From the NCBI GenBank assembly GCA_963573385.1, contig CAUYLG010021636.1, forward strand, positions 62,001-126,000: DNA of 64,000 bases. The letters run 5' to 3'. Below are positions 13,061 through 25,960 of this stretch, piece by piece (within the stretch, counting starts at the first letter, position 1; the number at the start of each line of letters is the position of its first letter). A program made the position numbers and the translations under genes. This stretch comes from Cacajao melanocephalus. Its lineage: Eukaryota > Chordata > Mammalia > Primates > Pitheciidae. The notes under the pieces were generated by a model. It was given only the letters and a program-made list of their open reading frames with translations, did not search any database and was not told where the DNA came from.

Positions 13061-14784
13061 AGGACTGAATTATAAAAACCTTACTTAAATGTCTATAGTT
13101 TGGAATAAGACACTAATGGAATCAACAGCTACAGTCACAGAGCTGGCTGACAGCATCCCCTCTCCTCCCTCATCCCTATCCCAGTTCCATCATCATAATT
13201 TCTTTTATTGTACTTTTATCATATAAGTCTATATTTTGTCATACCCATCTAAGCCCAATAATGTAAGAAATACAAAGTTTGATCAAGTGGAAAGTGATGT
13301 AAATTCCCACAGTGTTTGAGGGCATTTACTAGGAGAATGGTAACAAGTATATATTTTTATAACTGGAAAATCTGGAGAAGGAAAGTATTTCCTATTGTTA
13401 CTGATTTCTTTCAAACAGTTGTTTTTCATTACCTTGAGCAGCATCACCTAGGGGCTCGGCCTAATTTTGTTAGCAGCCAATTCCTCATATATCTTACAGA
13501 TAATCTGCGTAGAGGCTATTATTAAGTTGCCTTCAGTTACACGACACATCCCTTACTCCTTTGAAATAAAATCGTATTATAGGTACATTTTTTGGTTAAC
13601 TTGATTAGATACCCACTGATCTCCTTTTTTTAAATTCTATTAACCAATGTTAACAATAATATTTTATTGTTGTCCTATAACTTATGATGTATTTTTATTA
13701 ACTCAGAAGACAATGTCCTAATGATCTATTTTCTTTATAAAACAAAGCAAGCAAAGCAAAGCAAAACAAAACAAAACTTTCATCTTTTCTCAGTCTTCAT
13801 CCTGAGGCAATGAAGAGGCATTTTATAGCCAGAAACCTCTATAATAGTAGTGAAGATAAGGTCTGGTTTTTAAACTTGATTGACTCTACACCTCAAACTT
13901 CCATAATAAATGCATCCTCTAACAGAGCCATGGAGTTTTCTTCCCTCTCCGTGGACAATGTTTCTCTCCGTGCTACATAGAACCCTGTGGGTAGAGGGAA
14001 TTCAGCCAGTCTCCTTGGATATCTGGACCTATAACAACATGTGAACTCATGGGCATTAGCATGGTTATCCTTGAATTCACCATGAGTGCTCAAGAAATAA
14101 AGATACCTGAGGAGAAGATGAAAAAGGCACACAGTGAGACAGGAGACAAGAAGACAGAACCTGGAGCCTTTCTACTGTGGAGCCAGTCCTCTATGCAATA
14201 TGAGATACCTGATATTATTTCTTATATTTTTATATTAAACACCCCACCCCATTTGCTTAGGCTAGCTTAAGTTGTCATCTATAATGTCCAGCAAAAATGT
14301 TCTAATTAATGACCCTTTAGGCTCTGTTCTTACAATCTGAAGCTTCCAAACCCACTGGGACTTTCCTCTTATTTTCTTCATTCTCCAAACTCTCAATACT
14401 TTTGCTCCTGGGCTAGCTTTACAACACATTCACACAGTCTGCTTTGCTTTTAAGTTGATAACACTTTACACTGGACACTAAGGCTAGCAGATGGGATGCA
14501 AATGACCTCATCTTTCTTCAGCTGAGGCCAAGCAAGGACAGGTTGCCAAACCATGCCAAACAAGGTGTCCTTCTTCACACATGTCACACTAAGTAACGCT
14601 TGCATGCCTCCACTTCCAGCAGACTTACAGCTCCTCCATTTTTTATAGCATGAATATAACGAGTGCATAAGGCTAAGACATATTTCCAGTTTCTAGAACT
14701 TTCATTTGAAGGAGTGATTAAGAATTTTAGGTTAGTATATGAACTTTCATGTACCTTGCCATATTTTTGTAACTTTAATGTCAC
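13061..14784. other. GRM1 intron with a short A/C-rich GCAAA/AAAAC tract
   Basis: Mostly unassigned. 13741-13777 is a GCAAA/AAAAC-rich simple repeat. Small frames at 13893-14132 and 14450-14784 have no recognisable product. Confidence 0.5.
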
Positions 14785-14955
14785 TGGCTAACAATTACTG
14801 AGATTTTACTCAATGATTTAGGTACTGTGCTATACTCTTTAATTTTCTTACTTTATCCTCCTCAGAACCCTGTGAAATAAGCACTATTATTATCCATTTT
14901 TATAACTGAAATACATAGAAGTTAAGCAATTTGACCAAGGACTAGTAATTTGAAA
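14785..14955 (+). mobile_element. MIR SINE fragment
   Basis: Core order of MIR: TTAGGTACTGTGCTATACTC, TCCTCAGAACCCTGTGAAAT, ACTATTATTATCCATTTTTA, GAAGTTAAGCAATTTGACCA. Confidence 0.75.
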
Positions 14956-14982
14956 GAAAACAGATGACTTGGTAGACATCTG

Positions 14983-15346
14983 CTATGAACTGAAAGTTTG
15001 TGTTCTTCCAAAACTCCTATGTTGAAATCCTACCCCAATGTAAGAGTATGAAGAGGTATGGTCTTTGGAAGATAATTAGGTTGGGAGAGTGGAGCCGTCA
15101 TGAAGAAATCAGTGCCCTAATGAAAATACAGGAGAGAGCTTGCTTCCTCCCTCCTCTGCTCTCCATCATGTGAGGATACAATGAGAAGATGGCCATCTTC
15201 AAACCAGAAGAGGACCTTCACTAGGACCCCTCATGCTGGCACCTTAATCTAGGACTTCTCAGCCTCCATAACTGTGAGCAATAAATTTCTGCTGTTTAAG
15301 TAATCCAGTCTATGATAGTTACAGCAGTTCAAACTGACTAAAACGA
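14983..15346 (+). mobile_element. MLT1-type LTR
   Basis: Begins TGCTATGAACTGAAAGTTTG and carries TATGTTGAAATCCTACCCC, then ACCAGAAGAGGACCTTCACT and GCACCTTAATCTAGGACTTC. It ends in a CTGCTGTTTAAGTAATCCAG block with ACTGACTAAAACGA. Confidence 0.85.
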
Positions 15347-17416
<2,070 letters not shown>

Positions 17417-17862
17417 TTATTGACTGAATATATGAGTCATTCTCCCCAGAATTCATCTATTGAAGCCCTAATAGACATTGTTTTGGAGATGGAGACTTTG
17501 GGTAATTAGGTTTAGATGAAGTCATTAGGATGGGATTCTTAGGATGGGATTAGTGTTCACGTAAAAAAAAAAACACAAAAAACAGAAACAAAGCAAAACA
17601 ACACAATAGAGCTGTCTCTCTGTCCGTTTCATTGCTATGTATATCCTCTATCTCTATCTCCCAAAGAAGCGGTCATGTGAGCACACAGCCAGATGGTAGC
17701 TGTCTGCAACTCAAGGGGAAAGCCTTCACCAGAAACCAACCATGTTGGCACCCTGATCTTGATTTTCAGCCTCCAGAACTGTGAGAAGATACACATCTTT
17801 TGTTTCAACCACCCAGTCGGTGGTATTTTGTTTTGGCAATATGAGCACATTAAGACAAGGTG
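17417..17862 (+). mobile_element. MLT1/MST-like LTR with A-rich internal tract
   Basis: ATTCATCTATTGAAGCCCTA and GATGAAGTCATTAGGATGGG form the left part; GGCACCCTGATCTTGATTTT, CTCCAGAACTGTGAGAAGAT and ACCACCCAGTCGGTGGTATT form the right. Positions 17560-17610 are an A-rich AAAACA tract inside it. Confidence 0.75.
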
Positions 17863-18974
17863 TCCTTGGTTTCCATAATATTGCATCCTTTTATTTCCCA
17901 CATTCTTTTTGATTACCTTTGTTTACTGCCTTCAGATTTTCCTTATCTTACCTCTTAAGCGTAAGAGTTCCCCAATGTTTGTTCTTCCTCGTAGTTCTTC
18001 TTTTCTCATGTCATAGCTACCCTCCTGGGCTCTTTAAATATTTTGACAATTGATCTTCAATTCTAGAGGTCTGGCCTTTAGACCTTTATCTTAAGTTCCA
18101 GATTTAAATTTCTAAGAATGTTATGGATACCTCCCTTTGGATAACTTTATACCACTTTCAGTTAATTAATCTGAAACCCAACTCATCAATATCTCCTCTG
18201 TCCCACTCCAATATTCCTTATCTGTTTAATAGTAGCAGTATTTTTCTACTCACCAAGGCTCAAATCATAAGTGTCCTATTCTATTTTCTCATCATTTCTT
18301 TCACCTCACATAACTGGTATTTCAAGTCTAGTGAATTAAGCTCAGAAAACATTTTCATATGCATGCCTTGGATTCAACTTTCACTCTACTACTCTAGTTT
18401 AAGGTTTTTATTTTTACCTGTTATTTGGATTACTGTGGCACTCTATTAACCGGTCTTTCTATAAGTCAATTTCTTCCCATAAAGCTTACAGATGATGATG
18501 AAATGTCACAAAAACCTTTAATGCACCTTGTGGTTTATAGAAAAAGTACTGAAACTTCCTCTTGGGACATTGACTATTATCTGTATTCTATCCTCTTCTT
18601 GCATTTGCAAATTTGCCCAGCACTGCACCTCTCTATGTACTTCATGCATAACAAATTCTATGTCATGCCATGAAGGTGCATTAACATTTCTGAATCTTCA
18701 CTTATATTATTTTTTCTATGTAAAATGCTACATAATAGCACAATTTCTTCAGTTGAAAAACACCCTATGGTCAAGTTCACATGCTACTTATACTTGAGGA
18801 TCTTTCCAATCCTCCTACAGATACTACTCCATTAGCTGGACTTGATCTCTTTCTTCCCTGGGCACTGAAAATATTATATTGGTTTTCCACTACGGTACCT
18901 AACATAGTACATTTAGTTATATTTTTTAGTGTCTCCCCTTGCCATATTCCAAGATTGGCGCAGTCAGTGCCTGG

Positions 18975-19015
<41 letters not shown>

Positions 19016-19095
19016 CATCTTGAATACCTAGCACCTTATTAAGTACCTAAGTGCTTTTAAGCTTACAATGATTAATTGAATAAGTGAATAAATGA
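17863..19095 (+). mobile_element. Old LINE sequence, probably L2, with (AT)n tract
   Basis: Pyrimidine-rich old sequence ending in an L2-like 3' end: GAATACCTAGCACCTTATTA followed by GATTAATTGAATAAGTGAAT. Only the 3' part (about 18840 on) is reasonably supported; the rest is unassigned. Confidence 0.45.
18978..19012. repeat. (AT)n dinucleotide repeat
   Basis: An uninterrupted run of about 17 AT units. Confidence 0.97.
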
Positions 19096-19464
19096 GAAGT
19101 AGATCCTCAATAAATACTACTCAGTAGTAAAATTATATTACAAATGGCTGCTGTTGCCAACACAGGGAGCCTTGCAGACAGTTAGCAGCCTGAAAACAAA
19201 CTGTATTATTGGAGAGGAAGTACTTTTATCTCTTAGCTAAAGTTTTTGCAGGTCATTCTGGTATGGTGCAGTATCAATTTGAACTCATTAAATTGAAGAA
19301 GTGACACAGGAAAACAAATCTTCTGATGTTTAGTATAAATATCATGAAGAATTACAATAGCTTTTAATGCTATATATTGTGTGCTTAAGAGAAAAAGAAT
19401 TTCAAAATGACAAGATTATCTTAATTGTAAGCCAGAATAATGAATGAGTTCTTTCAAATAAATT

Positions 19465-19690
19465 CTGGTAAGGTAGAGTGACTATAATTAACCACAGTTC
19501 AAGTAGCTGGAAGAGAGGATTTTGAATCTTCCCAACACTAAGAAATGATAAATGTTTGAAATGATAGATGTGCTAATTACCCTGATTTGATCATTACCCG
19601 TGGTACTCAGGTATGAAAATATTACCGTGTACCCCATAAAAAGGTACAGTTTTTATATGTCAATGAATAATAATAAAAATTTAGCAGAGC
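19465..19690 (+). mobile_element. L1 3' end fragment (L1MA/L1MB-like)
   Basis: GAGTGACTATAATTAACCAC, GAGAGGATTTTGAATCTTCC, ACCCTGATTTGATCATTACC and GTGTACCCCATAAA follow the order of the L1MA/MB 3'UTR, ending with an A-rich tail. The 3' end of the L1 at 48009-51924 has the same blocks. Confidence 0.8.
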
Positions 19691-22600
19691 TATAAAATTA
19701 AATGAGAACTGTATCAAAAATGAAAAGAGGAGAATATGCCACTTCTATTTGGCTGTGTTATCTCTAAGCTCACTAATATATCTCTTTTCATAATCAGAGG
19801 AAAGACAAATCAAAATGCTTACCCAGGGCATAATGACTAATGCTGCAGGCTTATTTGCTTCTACTGGTGGACAAAATATGTTTCTAGCAGAGAAGAACAA
19901 AGTGGAAAATTTCCTCAGAGCATCATTCCATTTAGAATTTCACTTGGTTCTTGACTCAGTTAAAAAAAATACTCAAATACTCAAGAAATAATCCAGGTAG
20001 CATAATAATATCCATTATAGGTTACTTAATAACCTATATTTTAAAATTACTTCTTTGTGTCAGTCCGATGTCTTTAGGGAGGAAGCGTTGTAATTGTTTT
20101 TAGTTTTGTACACAATTCTGCATGCAAAAGGTCATAGCAATGTATTGTCACATTTCAGCTCCATGTGCCATCAAATTGTTTGGCACTCAGTGATTTTATT
20201 TATTCAGGAATAACCTAGCGATGCTGGTTTGAAATTTAATCATTGATATAATTACTTTTTTAAAAAGCATGTCATTTAATTTACATGATATTTGAATTTT
20301 TCAGTTGAATAATGTTAACTCATTTTGCCTTAAAAAGAAGTGTTAAATAACTTGGATCTAAATAATTTACTTCTTCATAAATGTCCATAGATTTCCATTT
20401 TTTCTATTGCCAAGAAAGATATTTTTTTCAATATTTTAAAATATACTTAGTCCAAATATTTTTCCATTCATGTTCATTTTTTTAAAAAGCTAAAGAAATG
20501 AGAGGTGTCAAGGGCAACTGCAGTTGATCTTCCAGCATAGGAGTATGCCTGAAGGGACTTCTGATTATAAATAACTCAAGTAACCCAAACACCCAGTGTA
20601 TTAATTAAACTCCTCCTAAATGATATTCCAGAGAATGTAAAGTGTCCAAACCTTTGGTTGTGTCAGATATTCAGCTGTGAATAAAATAAAAACTTGAAGT
20701 AAACTTTGCTAAAGACAGACACACAACATCATTCAAACCACGTATCTCAGAAACAGCCTGTCATGAGAATGTTGTTGGACTTGCAACTCCTCAGAACAAT
20801 GTTCAAATAGATAGATGAGTTGGAAGCTCTTCCTTACAGCATCTGTTCTGTGTTTATAACTACACATGCAGACTGCTGAGCACCCTCAGTGTACCACAAA
20901 TGTAGGAGTTACACATCCAGAATAGCAATAAACTCACTGGGTGATGTTTCTCTAGAGCTTTTAGCCCCTTTGCTTCAGTTGGCAAAACTCGAGCAGATTT
21001 TTGCTGCTGTAAAAATATTAGATTGTTTGTGGTTTCTGAAACTTTGGAGACAAACTAGGAAAACATAAAATGGCAATAAAAAGGGTAAAAACATAAGCAT
21101 TAAGATTCTTTTTTTATGTACTAAAATTACGGTCTCACATAATTACAACAGGAGCAACAGCAGAATAATTGAGAAAAATTAGTAAACATATGATTGTTTT
21201 CCATGGAAAGTTAGCCTCAAATACCCTCTCTGGGTCATCTCATTGTCTGGTGCATATTGGAGAAGGTATAAATTATACTCAGAAACCTGCAGGTTATAAT
21301 TTTTAATTAGAAATATATTTCTTATTAAATTATTTTAATAATGCTTGATAAATTACAGCTAATAGTTTAACAGTTTGCTGATAAAACCAGTACTTCCTAG
21401 ACTAACAATCCAGTTCATTTAGACCATGCTGCTTTTTCTCTCAAAGCAAGATCCCACATTAAATTAATTTCTACATTTCTAATAGTGAAGGGAATACTCT
21501 CAGTTTATAAGGAAAGTGGTTCCAGGTGTGGGAAGATAATCTCTTGCAGCAATGCCTGGCCGCTAGAGAAATGCTTAGCACTGGTAATGTGACATTGGCT
21601 AGCTCCATCTCATCTCTGCAGCAAGCACTGCATACTCTTCATGATTCACAGTTCGCTTAAACAGATGCCTATATCTATGTACATAGAATCACTGGGAGAG
21701 CTTTCAAAAATGCACATTCCTGGGCACCAACACAAGATAACTTAATTATGTAGGTTTTCTCTTTACCTTCAATGGTTAGAAGAACAACTTTCAAAAATGA
21801 CCCATACCCCAAAATTACAAGAAAGTTTCTGAAGAACCATAATAAAGGCAAGGTAGTTAGAAACATGGAGCTGCATAATGGTGGATGTTGTAATGGAACC
21901 CTCAGAAAACAGTAGGTGATGCAATAAAGCGAATCTTCTAATCCTTATGAACGCTCCAATTTAAAGAACGCCTTCTTTACTTTCATTTTCTTTCCTCTTA
22001 ATTCTTCCCTCTAAGTGGAAATTGTTAGTGATGCCATTTTACATCTGGACTTTTGGCTAATTGTCTATTTTTTTTTCTCATTTCGTGGCACTGTTAGTTT
22101 GCTTTCATGATCCCTGATAACTCCCTGCCGGGAGTTTGCTACTGAGGGGAGTTTGGCTAGAATAAAAAACATGGTAAGAGAAAAAAAAAAAGGCTAAGCA
22201 ACTTTTATGATCAACATCTTATAACACACTTAAAAATGGATGCATCAAGAAGTAAGCATACGTTATTGGCTTCATCTTACTATTGAAAAAAAGTAGGGAT
22301 GTCTTTACTTGTTTTCCCAAAGACTCCCTTGTTAGATCTTCAGAGTATAGAAATTCTGCAAAAGATGCCCATGTTCCTGCTTAAAAACTAGACAAAAAGC
22401 CAAGAAATTTAAAGCACTTAAAATTTTTGGCATGTGTTAAAGTGAGAAATATCATACCAGTTAAGACCTAGACAAAGAGTGGCTAACAGGAATTACATTG
22501 AAAGGTTACAAAAATTCTACTATCACATTTGGGATTAAGAAAACAATAATAATAATAAAAGTTACAAAAATTTACAGCAGACTACTTTTCTCACCTACAA

Positions 22601-23499
22601 AATGGGGGAAAATAATGTTCATTTCTCTTATAATACCTTGCAGGTAGGTTCAGATGGATGGAATAATTATTAAACAATTAAACAATGTGTACCTTATCAT
22701 GATTATTATTAAAACTTTTTACTTTTAAAGGATTATTTGAAAGAGAAAAATGCTGCTAATTGAGGAAATGACTTAATTTTTGGATAATTCAGTTACCTTT
22801 AGAACTTCAAGCATCCATGCTATTTTAAGATAAAAAATATCACATTAAATTTGTTTTCATGGGTCACAGAAAGAGGTGACATATGCAAATTTTAACATAT
22901 GCTTCTTCTCAAAATAAAAAAAAGAATAGCAAAGTGCTTATCATACAAGCTACTCAGAAGAATTATAGAAATCATCTGGACTTTGAAGAGAATTCATCTG
23001 GGCTTTAATGTTCACACAAAGTCTTGAGCTTGAGGCTTATCACCTGATTCATTTTTTTTTTTTTTGGTGCTCTATGACTATGAAACTATTCTGATCATGA
23101 CCTTGCAGTAGCAGAGACGACCCAATTCATCTATAACATCATGGAACATCTTTATTACTATATAAGTAAAGTTCAATAAATAAGAGAGATGTGATAAGAT
23201 AGTTGCTTGAGGGATCTTATTTTAGGACATACTCAGTGCTCAGTGGTGATCAAATTTTGAAATGGCAATTTCTCCAGGTACTAAGTTTTCCTCCCCTTCA
23301 CCCTAGTTTAGTAGTGGTGTGATTCCAGAATGATTAACCAGAAGCTGCCTTCACCATGGTCAGAACTAGACATTATAATTAGTGCTTGCCTCTCTGACCC
23401 AGACCCCAGGGCCACAATGATGCTCCATAGAAGGAGGACCCATGTGAAAGGGTAGTTACTGGCAGAACGGAAGCTTCCACTTGTAGGCAAGAATGAGGA
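19691..23499. other. GRM1 intron next to the 7TM exon, mostly unassigned
   Basis: Largely unique-looking AT-rich sequence. A MER5A-like remnant lies near 21683-21740 (TAGAATCACTGGGAGAGCTT). On the gene strand an AATAAA hexamer lies at 23156-23151, 600 bases past the 7TM-exon 5' splice site. Confidence 0.5.
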
Positions 23500-23749
23500 T
23501 TGTTTCCTGCTCCTGTTCTTTTAAAGAAATGAAAACAGAGAGAAGCCTCCGTTCTGCACTCCTACTGCAACAGAATGTGAGATTTAAACAAAAGGAGAAA
23601 AGATTCAGAAAGGAAGAGAAAGTCATTGGGGAAAGTCAAAGGAAGAGAGAACTCAGAAAACTAGAGGAAGATAGGAGAGAGATACACACACAAAGACAGA
23701 GAGAGAGAAAGGAAGAGAGAAGAGAAGAGAGACAAACCCAGGTCAGATA
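23500..23749 (-). promoter_or_regulatory. GRM1: CU-rich intronic tract just after the 7TM-exon 5' splice site
   Basis: On the plus strand this is a GA-rich stretch. In the pre-mRNA it is about 230 bases rich in UCUU and CUCUCU, with a UGUGUGU patch near 23685, starting within 15 bases of the splice junction. Such tracts are typical binding sites for PTB-type and TIA1-type splicing factors. The regulatory role is inference; the composition is seen directly. Confidence 0.5.
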
Positions 23750-23755
23750 ACTCAC
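23750..23755 (-). other. GRM1: 5' splice site at the point where mGluR1 tail isoforms diverge
   Basis: The exon ends GCCAA and the intron starts GTGAGT, a good match to U1. Published mGluR1 isoforms share residues up to 886 and differ after this junction. If the site is not used, the frame reads one Lys codon and then TGA at 23754-23752. That would give a receptor of 887 residues lacking the long tail. I recall a short human form of this size being reported (named mGluR1g), but I cannot verify it here. Confidence 0.9.
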
Positions 23756-24686
23756 TTGGCATTCCCTGCCCCTGCCTTCTTTCTTCGGAAGATGTTGAGG
23801 AAAGTGTTGGAGCGGCAGGGCAGCTTGCCATCGCCAACATGCATGCGGACAACATCAGAGGTGGTGAAGGCACTGCGGACATTCCTCTCAGGCTTGGCAA
23901 TAATGATGTACATCTTGGGAGTGAACATGCACCCCAGGGCCACGGTTACACTGAGACTCACTGCAAAGCAAGTTGTGATGATCTTGTAGTTGCTCCCAAA
24001 GTAAATGGGCACAAAAGCTAGCCAGATGATACAGGTGGTGTACATGGTGAAGGCGATATATTTGGCCTCATTGAAGTTGGCGGGCACGTTGCGGGTCTTG
24101 AAGGCATAGTAGGTACAGCTCATGATGAGGAGTCCATTGTAGCCCAAAGGAGCCACTACACCCAGGTTGCTGGTATTGCAGATAAGGTAGACTTCCTTGA
24201 TACTTGGGTAGGACAGAATGGGCATAGGGGGCTCCATGATGATCAGGGTTACCACCAGGGTTAGTTGCACGCTAATCAGAATTGAGGCAATGATCACCTG
24301 AGCCCAGGCACTCATGAACCTGGGCTTTCGGGTGCAGATCTTCTTCTTGCTGCCAGCCAGGATGCGTGCAATGCGATTCGTTTTAGTCACTAAAGCAGAG
24401 TAGCACATCGCAGAGGAGAGGCCAACCAAGAGGCGCTGGAGGTAGCAGGAAGTTGTAGTAGGTTTGGCAATGAGAGTGAATGGGCACACATAACCAAGGA
24501 AAATGCCAGCCAGGATGATGTAGCAGAGCTCCCGACTAGAGGATTTGACGACTGGAGTGTCCCGGTACAGTACAAAGATTAGGGTGACAAACAAGGTAAC
24601 AAGGATGCCCAGGCATGAAAAGGCGATGGCTATGATGGATTCGATGTTGCTCCACTCAAGATAGCGGACCGGAATGGGCTCACAGC
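23756..24686 (-). CDS. GRM1: GRM1 exon: complete seven-transmembrane domain and proximal C-tail
   Basis: This 931-base exon completes Gly 577, encodes residues 578-886 and gives two bases of codon 887. The 3' splice site is CTCATCACAG ending at 24687, and the 5' splice site is GTGAGT from 23755. Counting the first Cys as 1, the hydrophobic segments lie near 15-40, 52-73, 80-104, 125-150, 173-195, 209-228 and 237-262. Cys80 (657) at the top of TM3 and Cys169 (746) in loop 2 are the conserved disulfide pair. Loop 2 inside the cell (AGSKKKICTRKPRF) and loop 3 (KTRNVPANFNEAK) contact Gq. TPKMY is the class C TM7 motif. The tail carries RRKK at 877-880, known as a trafficking and ER-retention signal that dominates in short splice forms. 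The ninth cysteine of the cysteine-rich domain is the first residue. The ATG at 24705 in the same frame is intronic and is not a start codon. The sequence is intact. Confidence 0.99.
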
Positions 24687-25160
24687 CTGTGATGAGAAAA
24701 ATCATTTTAGCGTGAATCCAAGGTTTCTGCTAGGAATAACAGCATCCTTATTAGTCACCAGGGACACAGTCATCTTTGCATCCTTCATGATTTATGGTAT
24801 GTAATGATCTTTTTAAATGCTCACTATTACACAAATAAAGATGCATCATGGTCTTCCCTGGACAATTATATCCCCAAACCTAACCTCATTACAAGCCTAA
24901 TGCGACATAGTTTAACCTATAAAAATGATCTTTTCTTCCAACACCAGCCTTATAAATAGATGTCATTCTGTGAATGGGACTTGGTTTTACACATTCAGAA
25001 AAAGAAAACACCCAAATGAAGCTTGGTTTCCAGTGAGGGTTAAATGCTGATAATGGGATAGAATAAATTATTAAGCAATAAACTAACAAAACTTTTCTTT
25101 TGATGTAGTCATTGTCCATAGGCAAGTTCAGCTCACAAACAAGTAGTTTTTGGCCAGCAA
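24687..25160. other. GRM1 intron upstream of the 7TM exon
   Basis: Contains the 3' splice site TTTTTCTCATCACAG (24701-24687). Nothing else recognised. Confidence 0.6.
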
Positions 25161-25164
25161 AGTG

Positions 25165-25960
25165 TTTTCAATGTGAATTTTAGGGTTTAAGGATATCAGT
25201 GATTGAAAACCTTGCAGACTCTGAGAGGTGGCTGACATCACCCCTAGCAATGTGATTACTCATATGAGACTGTTGATTAGTTGCCTCTCATTGTGCCAGC
25301 TAATTAAATGTTACCTTAAATATCTTAATATTTAAATATCAACACCTTAAATATCACCCCTCTACTCATGAATCACAAATGATCTGTATCTGAAATCTGA
25401 GGGCCTTTGAGTTAGTAACCCCTAATGGACATATCCAGGAAGAATGAAATCTCCCCCAACCTAGCTCTTTAAAGGAAAGACCAGAATTTGTTCCTAAATA
25501 CCTGACTTACCTTTTCTCTCTAGATGGAGAATAAAATCTATTTTGTGCTTCAGAGTGTGAGAAAAATTTGTCAGGCTCTGGAGACAACCCCTTCACAGAA
25601 TTTTTTGACCACAAAATATTTGGTCTGGGCCAATATTTCCCAAATTGTGAGAATAAAATCATTTCCATACATTTAGGAAAAGACTCATTGTTCTGTAGCC
25701 ATGGCAACAAGGAACCATCAGAACCAGTGCTGAACCTGTCAGTCAATCAATAACTTGCCTCAATGAACATGTGTTTGTATGCCAAGCAAGCACTGTCAGC
25801 CCTTGCTTCTGATAACCACTCAGGCAAGATCAGAATCACTTCAATAAATGAGTGCCAACTAATCAACAGTCTCATAAGAGTAATCACATTGGTGCAGGTG
25901 ATGTCAACGAGCTCTCAGAGTCTGCAAGGTTTTCAATCCCTAAACTCCACACTTTCTTAA
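25165..25960. repeat. Large imperfect inverted repeat, about 110-base arms with a 560-base loop
   Basis: The arm at about 25180-25295 is the reverse complement of about 25845-25955. Positions 25201-25227 match 25912-25938 perfectly over 27 bases. Positions 25249-25283 match 25856-25890 with one mismatch over 35 bases. The centre is not symmetric and matches no element I recognise. It may be an old DNA transposon with long terminal inverted repeats or a rearrangement. It lies 0.5-1.3 kb upstream of the 7TM exon in transcription order. Confidence 0.85.

Noticed and set aside
24687..24705. ATG at the start of the long frame covering the 7TM exon
   Set aside because: It lies in the intron, before the 3' splice site; the true frame continues from the upstream exon.
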